Shown: piece by piece, positions 23,758 through 33,373 of the stretch
Layout of the letters: every line of letters starts with the position of its first letter
Numbering within the stretch: the stretch's first letter is position 1
Source: Turbatrix aceti
Lineage: Eukaryota > Nematoda > Chromadorea > Rhabditida > Panagrolaimidae
DNA: 64,000 bases
NCBI GenBank assembly: GCA_963969345.1
Contig: OZ017766.1
Span: forward strand, 2,790,001 to 2,854,000
Direction: 5' to 3'
Translations under genes and position numbers: made by a program
Notes under the pieces: generated by a model
Seen by the model: only the letters and a program-made list of their open reading frames with translations
What the model was told of the DNA's origin: nothing
Database searches by the model: none

Positions 23758-23764
23758 TATAAAA
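23758..23764 (+). promoter_or_regulatory. TATA box of the ML-domain gene
   Basis: TATAAAA lies 40 bp before the ATG at 23805, which fits a transcription start near 23787 and a very short leader. The ATG has the context GCCACCATGG. Confidence 0.65.
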
Positions 23765-23804
23765 GCATGTCGAGACCGGTTGCTTGCCAGGAATCATCGC
23801 CACC

Positions 23805-24359
23805 ATGGCCAACACTTTGACTCTTCTTCTGGCCTTCCTGGTCGCTGTCCACGCAGTCTCAGGCACCTGCCCGTACCCCAACGGCACAGCGACCGCGCTG
23901 CACACGTACAACTGCGCATCTCTGCCGCTGTACGTGAACTCAACGGAGGTGTACGACTCCGATGGCAATGTCAACTACCCCCTCGACCCCAAGAAGCCCA
24001 TGGTGCTCGTGCTCAAAACGTTCAACTTCAACTCCAAGCCCTACACCGCGGACGTCGTCAACGTCACGCTGGCGCAGTACTCGTCGGACTGGCTGACGGG
24101 CAAGTGCGGGTGGCACGTCATTCCGACGTTCGGCATCCTCAACAACATCGACGGCTGCTCGTTTGCCAAGAACTGTCCGATGGCGGTCGGCGAGGTCGAC
24201 CTGACGCTGTCCATCGACCTCTCGCCCTTCGCGGCGATCATCGACGTGCTGACCGGTCACAACGCGTACCAGCTCGAAATTCAGATGTTCGATCGCACGC
24301 CTGGCGATCCGCAAGACATGATCGCGTGCGCGGTCTCTCAGCTTCGATTTGATGTATAA
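23805..24359 (+). CDS. Secreted ML-domain (MD-2/NPC2-like) lipid-binding protein
   Basis: 184 residues from a single exon, unusual in this intron-rich window. A clear signal peptide (MANTLTLLLAFLVAVHAVSG) is followed by a beta-rich Cys-containing domain: TCPYPNG, YNCASLPLYVN, DSDGNVNYPLDPKKPMVLVL, GKCGWHVIPTFG, DGCSFAKNCPMAVGEVDL, and a final FDRTP then IACAVSQLRFDV. Cys placement and the NCPMAVGEV phrase fit ML-domain proteins, which bind sterols or other lipids in a hydrophobic pocket. Exact ligand unknown. Expression is probably intestinal, inferred from the GATA palindrome and TATA box upstream. The ATG at 23805 is chosen for its Kozak-like context and the signal peptide. A nearly identical inverted fragment lies at 22866. 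Confidence 0.68.
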   Translation: MANTLTLLLAFLVAVHAVSGTCPYPNGTATALHTYNCASLPLYVNSTEVYDSDGNVNYPLDPKKPMVLVLKTFNFNSKPYTADVVNVTLAQYSSDWLTGKCGWHVIPTFGILNNIDGCSFAKNCPMAVGEVDLTLSIDLSPFAAIIDVLTGHNAYQLEIQMFDRTPGDPQDMIACAVSQLRFDV

Positions 24360-27300
24360 AAAATTCATTTGACCGAGAAAATGGCAATAAATGGGATTCT
24401 TTTGTCGACAGACATTTTTTCCGTTGCACGGCTCGCATTTCCCCCAGACGCGGTCAGCTTGCCTCGAGCTACCCAACAAGCTTGGCGGGGAAGTCTGAAT
24501 ACTGCTGACTGTCCCCGGCCAAATATAGCACTATAGCGATCGGTTTTGGATGACGTTTGACACACACACGCCTCGTCTTGTACAGGGTGATAGATGTAGG
24601 TGAAGGGTCGTCTAGAAGAAGGCCAGGTCGCTGGATTATGTGACGTGCGATTGTCCCGTTTCACGACTAACCCCGAGAATGATGCTACAACGACGACGTC
24701 TTCTTTTCGCCGAGGGGGGGGGAGAGGGGGAAACTGTAATACTGCTGGCCCTGTGCAAACACCGTGTATGGAGATGGTTTCGGTCGTCGTCGAGCGGGCT
24801 CTTCTGCGTGGTTATGTGTCATAAGAAGTGATCCAGGCTGGTGTGCGGGTCTTGGAGTTGGCCGCCCAAGACAGCAGTGGACAGTCTAAATATTTTTTGT
24901 AGCAAAAAAAAACACTGGGGTCAGTCGATCTCGCCGAGTCAACTGGCGGCCCGGGATAATGCAACATTGTTGGTTTTGCTCGAGTCCAAAAAAGTGAAAT
25001 ACAAACACGCCGGTCAAGTTGAATGCAACTCGCCGAGATTTTTTTCAGAGGTTCCGAAAAAAACTCTTCGAGATCAAAAAATCTCTTGGACCTGTGTGAC
25101 AGATTTTTTTCAGAGTTCAGGATCCAGATTTTCAAAAATCAAAATTCTAGCACACTAAATTTGTCGTTCAAAGACAAAAATTGGTACATGGATGAGGACA
25201 ATGAACAAAAAAAAACGAAAATCAAACACGCGATGACGACCTCGAATGAAAAAAAGACAAGATGATCGTATACTTGTATCGTCGATGAAAAAAAGGACAT
25301 TAATTAAAGCAGCACTTCACGGAGCAGTTGTGAGGTAATACGACTATTTTATTACGATCCTTCTTATTCTCTTTTTTTTGTCGATGAGGAATAGCTGGTG
25401 GCGATCATCTCGCTGTTTTGCTATTTCCCGCGTACGATGAAGCGCCCGGCGATGACGGAGGTGAAGTAGTAGCAAGTAGCTGATTCGAATTGGATCATCG
25501 TTAGCGACGATTAGCCCCTGCGTTCGTTCCCTTAATTAATCCGGGTGAAGCGTCAACGAGATCTTTGATTAGCGTATCGGATTTTTTTTTGCAATCGGGA
25601 ATTAGTCAAAGGTCAATATTGTTAGCTTCGCATTGTTTTTCTTGTCCTTAGACAATTTTTTTTCGATCAAAGATTTTTTTGTTTTTTTTATGAGATTGAA
25701 AAAAGTTTTTTTTTCAAAAATTTTAGATTTTTTTTATCAAAAAGCACAATTAATTTATTTTAGTGCAACATTTTGTTTTCTTATGATAATTTTGGTGCCC
25801 ATTAAATCAAAGCGTCTTCGATGAAGCGTGTCCAACGCCGCTTCTGCAAGGTCAGCCGATCGTCTTTCTCCGGTGACTGGATCGGTCGGCAGACAAGCGA
25901 GCGTTCACCGGGGTCATCCAGTTTTGCCCTCGCTGACAGGACGCAGTCGTACTCCCCCGATTCATCGCTCGTGGTCACTTTCGCCCCCACCTTCACCCCC
26001 CTGCTTACCCCCTTCTTTCAGACGCCCTGCAATTCGATACGCAGTGCAATCTGCAATGTCCTCGAACAATCACGCACGAAGCACAGCGGATTGGCTTTCG
26101 CCGACTCCGCGCACACGCGTTCCTCGTACGGCTACTCTTGTAGCGTTCAAAAAATCTCAAACTCTGCTGCAAAACGTGGTTCATTGAATTTCGCCTTTTT
26201 TTGAGATGGTTGGCCTCTTGAATCCCCGTTTTCTTCTCCCTTCCACGATTTGGGGGAGATCTGGTAGACCCCTCGCGGCAGCGTGAGGAAGGCACTTGAG
26301 TGGGTGACCCCTATCAAAAAACCCTTGTGGCTGGTCGTGCTCGGTTCTACAGAACTGTCTTCGCACTTTTTCGAGGAGAGTTGCCACAGGCAAAAAGTGT
26401 GTACATATCAAGTTGCATCGATTGACTGCTTCGATGACGATTGCCTCATCGTCCAGCATTGCCACGGGATTGTGTTGTAGGTGCATGAATGTGTTTTGAT
26501 CAAATTTGTATCCATACATTTTTTTGAAGCCCCAATTATTTTGTACCTTTTCCCAAATATTTCTTACTCGAACTGTAACAATTCTGAGCATACCAAAAAT
26601 AATAAGCTTCGGATAAACCGAGTTTTCATCATTTGTGCCTCCTAACATCTGGTCTAATGATAACTAACCACTGAGTAATGGTGAAATAAATAAATAAATA
26701 AATAAAACCGAGTTTTTGACCTGAAAAAAGATCCCCGCTCTGGTTCACGGTCGAACCAAGACTTAACACGATTGCGGTGTCCTTTTTCTGCTCTCTCCTC
26801 GGCGTCTTTTTCCCTGACCAAACAAGTTCACATCCAAACCAGTCCCAAACTTCTTGCGTGTGTATGATTTTCTCAGCATGTGGATGGATTTGTTTGAGGA
26901 GGGCGAGACGGGGTCAGAGTTGCAGTCAAGTTCAGTTTGCAACACCGACCAGGCGATGACACGTCCCGATTCAGCTTGCTGCCAGCTGGAGTCCCCTCGG
27001 TGTCGCCTGAGGTGTCACTTGTGAGTGTGCGTCTGCGTGGTTGGCCGAGCGCGAGAAGACGAGGAGGGGGGGGGGCGGCTTTGTGTATTAATCCATTCAC
27101 ACTCACCTGGCCTCGGCTCGGCCACGTCCTGCCCCCTCCCCTGACCAGGCGGGGGGAGAGATGATCTCCTCCTTTTGATTTTTTGGCCCTCTGGGGGAGG
27201 GAGGAGCCGCCACCGGGCTTTTTTGTGCTTTTTTTGCGCAATCACGTCTCGTCTCGCCTCCTGTTATACGAAGGGTCCACTCGCTTGTTCAGAGGTCATT

Positions 27301-27469
27301 TGTTGACGACTCGGCTCGCCATGCAAGGTGGTTGTCCTGATTTACCTGGCTGACAGGGCCGGTGGACCCGGTGCCGGCGGGGTCGGGGTCGGGGACTCGC
27401 GTTGTCTCATTCGTGAAGCCGTGCGCTAAGCTCTTCATAGTTTCAGAAGCCGTCTCAAACACGCACACG
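24360..27469. other. 3.1-kb gene-poor stretch
   Basis: An AATAAA-like signal at 24390 serves the ML gene. The rest has no recognisable gene. It contains GA/GT-rich and T-rich tracts, a short (AAAT)n run at 26684-26706, and G-rich blocks near 24715 and 27065. A sequence CCCGGGATAATGCAA at 24951 recurs at about 34650, hinting at a low-copy repeat. A TTTCAG at 27441-27446 is probably a trans- or 5'-UTR acceptor for the MBLAC1-like gene. Confidence 0.35.
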
Positions 27470-30400
27470 ATGACCCGTTTGGCTGCCAGATACTTTGTTC
27501 TCTTTGGGCTTGTTTTAGCATGCGGTAAGCAACTTTTTTTGAACTTTGGCTTTTGTTTAACAGTTTTTTTCGAAAAGAACGACTCCAGCTATTTTTTTGG
27601 AATTTCATCTTCAATTTGTTTTATGCATAACCGGATTCCTTTTTTCAGCCGGCACGACGCAAGCATCAACCAACCAGCTGCGCGAATGGATCCTTGCTAA
27701 CAAGAACGCGCTGCCCGCGAGCGCCCAGGAAGCACTTGCCTCCGCATCTGAATCCGATCTTGCCTCTACCATCCTCCGCATGTTTGGCTTCGGTTCCGAC
27801 AAGCAAAAGGAGACCGGCGAGACGACTCTCATCGTCTCGACCCCCACCACGACCCCGCGCAACGGCGTGCCGGTCTCGCAGCGCGACGTCTGTCCCTTCA
27901 ACGCGGACCCCCTCATCCTGTCCGGCGAGTACGCTTACTGCAAGCCGGCCAACGGCGGCGACTGTCCGCTTGGCTTTGTCTGTGACCAGAGCTTCGTCCT
28001 TGGCCGCTCCATCTGTTGCCAGGACCTCCGACAGCGCCCGGGTGCCCGCATCACCGGTGGCTCGTCCGGATCGAACGTGGTCATCTCGATCGCCGTCCCC
28101 GGCCAGCCTCAGCCGCACCAACCCCACCAGCCTCACCAGCCTCTGCCCCTGGCCCCGGCCCCGGAACTCACCGCCACCACCCACAAAAAGCCCGTCTGGA
28201 ACAGCGTGACGCCCAGCCGGACCACACCTCGCTGGACATCGTCCCCGCCGGCGACGACCCGTCGCGCGCCCTGGTACATCAAGGACCGCACGTCGTGGAA
28301 CACGCCTTACAACGGCAGAGCCACTGCGGACAACACCGTTGCCTCTACGATCATTACTTCCACAGTCCCACCGTAAGTTTTTGAAAAAAAAATTTTTTTG
28401 CACTTTTTGGGGTTAAAAATCTATTTTTTGTCCGAAAAGCTTTTTTTTAAACTTTTTCTTGAGCGGGGCGCACTTTTTATCACCTTTTTGAATGTGCATT
28501 GGTTCTTCACCCAACTTTTTTGCCCCGTCTTGCCCGGAAGGCAATTTACATTTTTTACACCCCTCTCAAAGCGTTTTTGCAAAAAAACTGGCCCACAACA
28601 CAAAAAACAGGATTTCAGTTGTTGTTTTGTTTTGTACGAATTGTTTTACGAGGCGAAAAAACATCTTTTAGCACGACGACAACCGTCACGACGACGACGA
28701 CAGCGACCACACCTGCAGCTTCGTCCCCTGTCACGACGTCTCGCCCGGTCAATCCGTGGGCCCGGCTCTGGACCACGACCAACGCCCCGCAGAACAACGT
28801 CAACGTCTCGGTGCTGCAGTCCGGCTCGATCCGCACCCTTCACGACGGCCAGCTCGAAATGGTCGGCGCCATCTCGCTGGTCAACGACAACGGCCTCCGC
28901 GTCCTCGTCGATACCGGGTCTTCCAGCGACACCGAGCGGCTTCTTCAGAGTAAGTGGTCTCTCTGCTCGCCAGTTATACGCGCCGCCGCAAACGGGGGCA
29001 GGGAGGAGGGGGATGTGGCGGGAAATTGGCATAGATTCGATTACCGCTTCATCGGCTGCCGAAGGGCCCGTTGAGGCACTCATCCGACGTCTGCACACTT
29101 GTCGCCGGCCGGCATGGGCATGCTCAAGAGGTGCTTTACGTGCCAGCTCCGCCACAGCCGGGCACCTGCTGCCGTCATCGGCGTCATCGACCTGGTGGTG
29201 TGGTCGTTGCCGTTGCTCCAGGGCGCCAACCTGTTTTTCTCCCTCAAGTAAGGCCAGGTGGGGCGGGGGAGGGCTCGTTGACGAGTTTGGAGCATTGGAA
29301 CTTCTGAAATTTGATTTTTGTTGTTTCGGCCTATTTTGACGTTTCCGCATGTGCCGCACATTTTGTCCAATTTGCGAACACATTTTTTTTCTAAATTGGG
29401 TGCAAATTGATCCAAAACAGGGTTTTAAACTCACTTTCATTATTTCCTCTTTCCGAAAGGACTTCAAAGTCAACGAGCCCCCTCGCAGCACCCCTGCCTG
29501 CCTTTAACAACTGCCCGACTAACTCTTTAGGTCAGACACCCTCTCCACGGCATGGCTGGCACTGGCGGCTTCCTTCTTCCTCCTCCACCTAGCTGCGAAC
29601 GTGGCCAACTGGTACGGCCTGGCCAGCTACCGATCAGAGTTTATGCTGCCCAAGCTTTTTGTCAAGCTCGTCACCGTCGTCTTCTGCTTCGCCGTGCTGG
29701 GCTTCGTTGCCGTCTGCCTGCAACAGGGCTCGGGCTGGATGGTGGACATCCTCATGTCCTCCGCCAACCTCGACTACCGCGCGGCATCCATGATAATTCA
29801 CTTTGCCAGTGCCCTGTTTTTCTTCGGCGCGATCCTTATTACCGTACTCCAAATTTGGTTTTTTGCGATCCTGTATTCCGGGTACAAAGAAATCCGCGAG
29901 ATCCAGATCTGCATGATCATTGACCGCGTCGTGCGCAAGAACACCGAGCAGCGCAGCAATGGCACCTGTCTGCCGGCCAACAACAATAACAACAACAATA
30001 GACCGATAAATAACAATAATAAACAGGTCGACCGCCCCAGGCCCCCACCACTCCCGGCGCGAACTGTTGAAGTGCTTTCAAACCCCGTCGAAGAGGATGA
30101 TGAAGAAGAAGAAGAGGAAGAAGAAGACGAAATCATCCGGATGGTCGAGCAAAACGGGGCTTCTCCGGTTCACGTGTTCATCATCTGAGCTACGCGTGTC
30201 GGGTTACAATGACGGGTTACTGTAGATTTAGAAAATTTGGGAAAGCGCATATTTTTGCAAGGCTTTGTTTAAACGCAGGGTTTCAGGTCTCTCGAAGGAG
30301 CACATCACGCTCGACGAAATCGACACGGTTGTCATCACCCACGGCCACCCCGGACACATGGGCAACATGAACTTCTTCGGACAGAAGCCCATCCTCTTCC

Positions 30401-30847
30401 ACTCCATGGAATACATCGGCCGCCACGTGACCCCTACGGAGCTCAAGGAGGTAAAAACCCATTTTTGTTTGTCGCACGTGACTCAATAGTCATTTTTAGC
30501 GCCCCTACCGTAAGCTCTCGAAGAACATCGAAGTCTGGAAAACTCCTGGCCACACGCAGCACGACCTGTCCGTGCTCGTGCACAACGTGCCCTCGTACGG
30601 CTCGATGGCGATCGTCGGCGACCTCATCCCCTCCGAGCAGTTCATCTCTGAGAACATCGACCTCATGGCGAGCGAGAGCGTCTGGGACTCTGCCATCAAG
30701 CGCCAGAACGCGAACCTCATCATCTGCATGGCCGACTGGGTGGTCCCTGGCCACGGTCAGCCCTTCCGCGTCCTTCCCCAGTACCGCCAGAAAGCCGGCT
30801 GCACGCGTCTCCTCGCCCAGCGGCACATTCTCAACGCCCGCGCGTGA
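27470..30847 (+). CDS. Secreted lustrin/Cys-rich plus metallo-beta-lactamase protein, MBLAC1-like
   Basis: About 450-480 residues in five exons. Order: signal peptide (MTRLAARYFVLFGLVLACAG), Cys-rich lustrin-type module (CPFNADPLILSGEYAYC ending SICC), a long Pro/Thr/Ser-rich stalk with poly-Thr, then the metallo-beta-lactamase domain (LRVLVDTGSSSD, VVITHGHPGHMGN, EVWKTPGHTQHDLSVLV, AIVGDLIP, DWVVPGHGQPFRVLPQYR). The last phrases match human MBLAC1, a histone pre-mRNA nuclease, and nematode SWIP-10. The metal motif HxHxDH reads HGHPGH: the Asp is Gly. The other ligands (His 1-3, GHT His, GD Asp, GHG His) are present. The third intron (about 28950-30286) carries a complete gene on the same strand. 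Export to the outside is inferred from the signal peptide. Confidence 0.82.
29114..30188 (+). CDS. Four-TM membrane protein nested in an MBLAC1-like intron
   Basis: Two exons give about 255 residues, lying wholly inside one intron of the surrounding gene on the same strand. Exon 1 from ATG 29114 holds a CxxC-like N-terminus (MGMLKRCFTCQLRHSR) and TM1 (AAVIGVIDLVVWSLPLL). The intron ends ACTCTTTAG near 29531. Exon 2 holds TM2 (TAWLALAASFFLLHLAANV), TM3 (LVTVVFCFAVLGFVAVCL) and TM4 (FASALFFFGAILITVLQIWF). The tail is cytoplasmic-looking: Asn runs, a PRPPPLPARTV SH3-type proline motif, an Asp/Glu run of about 15 residues, and a C-terminal HVFII. The layout resembles tetraspan (DUF/lysosomal LAPTM-like) nematode proteins, but I do not recognise the family. 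Function unknown. Confidence 0.72.
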
Positions 30848-31639
30848 GAAGCGCCTGAGGCCCCTCTGACGAGGTCCACGACGTCTCCGGCTGCCCGTAG
30901 TACAACCTGTCCCTTCGCGTTTCCCCGCCCCCCGAGCCAGGGACGTCGTGGCTCGTCTTCGACCGCGCTCGCTCTCGCGTGACGTCTGACGTCTCTCTAA
31001 CCCCCTCTTCTGGCCTTTCCCGTGCACAAGTATGTGTGGTAATTCCGTGGAACCCTATTTGTTACACAATCGACAAAGCAGTGTCATCGTGCGTTTCTTA
31101 TTTTTGTTTTTTTTTATGATTTAATAAATACTGAGTCCCTAGGGCTTGCAATTGTCCCTTTTCCCGGAAATTTGTTCTGACAACCTGGCGCCGACTAACA
31201 TAAGCAGTATTCAAGTTAACTTCCTGCATCAACCAACTGAAATTCAGAAAAACAAGGTTACCGTATTCAGTATCATGAAATGCACTTATAGGTTGTCTGA
31301 ATGAGGCAATTACGCACCTTGTGCCATGGTCAAAATAAATAGAAGCTAAACATGAAATTAACACGTGTGAAATTAGTGAATCATTCGCCGACATGCGACT
31401 GATGTCCATCAGACGTGTAGCATGCACCCACCAAATTATGTAGCGTGGATGCCATTGAAGCGTTCTAGCTAAGTGGTGGCATTCTAATTGTGAGCACAAC
31501 GAAAAGGGAGGGACTTTGGCGGCAATTTTGTGCAACAAGACACCTAATCACGAAACACAGCGGATTTCGCTGCCGGGATTATTATAGAAACAACCTGAAG
31601 ACGTTCTTTGAGGTCGCATTTGCACCGTAAGCACGTGTT
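30848..31639. other. Intergenic, no gene seen
   Basis: AATAAATA at about 31123 may end the MBLAC1-like transcript. The minus-strand open frame at 31098-31538 has no recognisable protein features. The final 100 bp precede the receptor start and show no TATA box. Confidence 0.35.
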
Positions 31640-32974
31640 ATGAGCAGCATGAAGTACCCTCTCTGGTGGTACAACACCGTCATCTGTCCCCTGGCCTTCC
31701 TGCTCAACTCACTGCTGCTCTGGATGATTCGGCACAAGACAAAGCACGGCATGGCGAGCTACAAGAACGTCATGTATTACTCCTGCGTCTTCGACCTGCT
31801 CGCCTCGGTCGTCAATTGGTTCGCTCTCTTCGTGGGTTGCGTTCTAGAACCGCGTGTGTTTTAGAAAAATACGCTTTTAGCAAGGCCTGACCTTCTCCAG
31901 GTGGTACATCCAGATCGTGGACGGCATAGCCGGTGTCTGGTCACCGCGACTGAACCTCGCGTTCGGCTCGTTCCACATGTTTCTCCGACTGGGCTCGATC
32001 AACTGCGTGACCATTCAGTTCATCTACCGTTACTGCCTCATATGCCACAACCGCGCGCTGTCCAAGACCGCACTGGCTGTCTTGGTGCTCGTATCCTTCG
32101 TTCCGGTGGCCGTCTACGAGCGCACGTCGTGGATCATGATTTTCGCCGGCACAGGCAACTACACCGCCTTCCTGGGTGAGCTCAAACGGACTGCGCCGGA
32201 GCTGTACGATGAGAACTACGTCCCCTGCCCCATCGAGGACCTCAACTACTCCTTGCCCTGCGGCATCATGGCTGTCTGCTACGCTGTGGTAGTTGGAACG
32301 TCAGTTGTGGTGTACGTGAAGCTCCGAGGCATTCAGAAGGCTGGTTCTAGGGTCAATCATCAGCTTCAGAGACAGCTCACGCTGGTCTTTTTTGTGGAGG
32401 TTTGTGTGTTTTATTCTCTGACAACATTTTGAAACCAATTTTCGGTTTTAGCACAAAAAAAATAACATAATACCGGAAATTCAGAAATCTCAAGATTTGG
32501 CAGAGCAAAGTGCACTGCTCTTTTCTGTCAAATCTCAAAAATACCGGGTTTTAATTACTTTTTTTTCTCACGTGAGCAATTAACGAACCCCGCATTCATA
32601 GTTTTTTTTTTTGCATCAAGGGGGGGGGGGCTAAAGGAGGAACAACATACGCATATATGGACTTCCTCAGTACAAATTGCGTTCTCTTACAGGCTCTTCT
32701 GCCCCTGGGCACCCACGTCACCCCGGTGATCATCAACTATGCCAAGCTGCTGGAACTCGCGTTCAGTCGCCTCAACACGCAGTGGATTTTCTGGACGATT
32801 CCGACGATGCCGCTGCTCAACCCGGTCGCTCGGATGGTCGTCATTCGGAGCTACAGGCGCACTGTCATCCGTTTTCTCAGCGGGCGCCCGACAGAGAACA
32901 CAGACTCTTCTCGCGTTCGGCACACGCATGCTTCTGCGACTGGAAGGGTTGTGTCGAGGCAGGAAAAGAGTTAG
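31640..32974 (+). CDS. Nematode 7-TM chemoreceptor, STR superfamily
   Basis: Putative chemosensory G-protein-coupled receptor of sensory neurons. Three exons give about 335 residues. TM1 starts near YNTVICPLAFLLNSLLLWMI, then SYKNVMYYSCVFDLLASVVN, CVTIQFIYRYCLICH (the [HQ]FIYRY signature of STR-type receptors), TALAVLVLVSFVPVAVYE, CGIMAVCYAVVVGTSVVVYV, the QLQRQLTL-FF-EALLPL start of TM6, and WTIPTMPLLNPVARMVV-RSYRR at TM7. Length and order fit a full receptor. The first intron (about 50 bp) and the second (about 290 bp) keep frame. Subfamily (srd, str or srj) is not resolved. The ATG at 31640 is the first that keeps TM1 whole. Confidence 0.85.
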
Positions 32975-33112
32975 ATTGCTGCCAATTTCATCGGATAGCA
33001 GGCACATGCAGGACCGGTATGGAATTTATGTGCAGTGCAAGTGGCAGTGATTGGCACATATAAACCGTCACAAACCACGTATATACAAGAGTGAACAGAA
33101 GAGATGAACCTG

Positions 33113-33373
33113 CTAGGAGGAGTGCAAGGAAGTCTGACTCTGACTGCTCTTCGAGCTGACGCTGTTGTTGTTCACCGAGTCCAGGTTGACAGAGGTCGTC
33201 GGAGGGGTGGGGAAGGGGCCGGTGGGCATGGGCCGGTAATTGGACTTGGTCGGGAAGACGTGCCACACCGAGAGGGCAAATATGACGCCCGCGGCGTTGA
33301 CAAACACGAACCAGAGCACCGGTTGCAGGTCCTCGACCATCGTAGACAGCGTGCCGGGGTCCGTGGAATTCAT
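33113..33373 (-). CDS. Small single-TM protein of unknown function
   Basis: 86 residues, one exon. The ATG follows a CTTGCAG acceptor by four bases, which supports trans-splicing and this start. A short lumenal or extracellular N-terminus (MNSTDPGTLSTMVEDLQ) has one N-glycosylation sequon (NST). One TM segment follows (VLWFVFVNAAGVIFALSVWH), then a Pro- and Ser-rich cytosolic tail ending SKSSQSQTSLHSS. It converges with the STR receptor (138 bp between stops). No family recognised. A longer open frame upstream exists but would bypass the acceptor. Confidence 0.6.
   Translation of the reverse strand: MNSTDPGTLSTMVEDLQPVLWFVFVNAAGVIFALSVWHVFPTKSNYRPMPTGPFPTPPTTSVNLDSVNNNSVSSKSSQSQTSLHSS

Noticed and set aside
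25821..26204. Overlapping Arg/Ser/Pro-rich open frames
   Set aside because: Two frames of the same DNA look equally open; neither has a start context or known domain.
28646..29491. 281-codon minus-strand open frame
   Set aside because: Antisense of the MBLAC1-like stalk and of the nested gene's first exon; no start context or homology.
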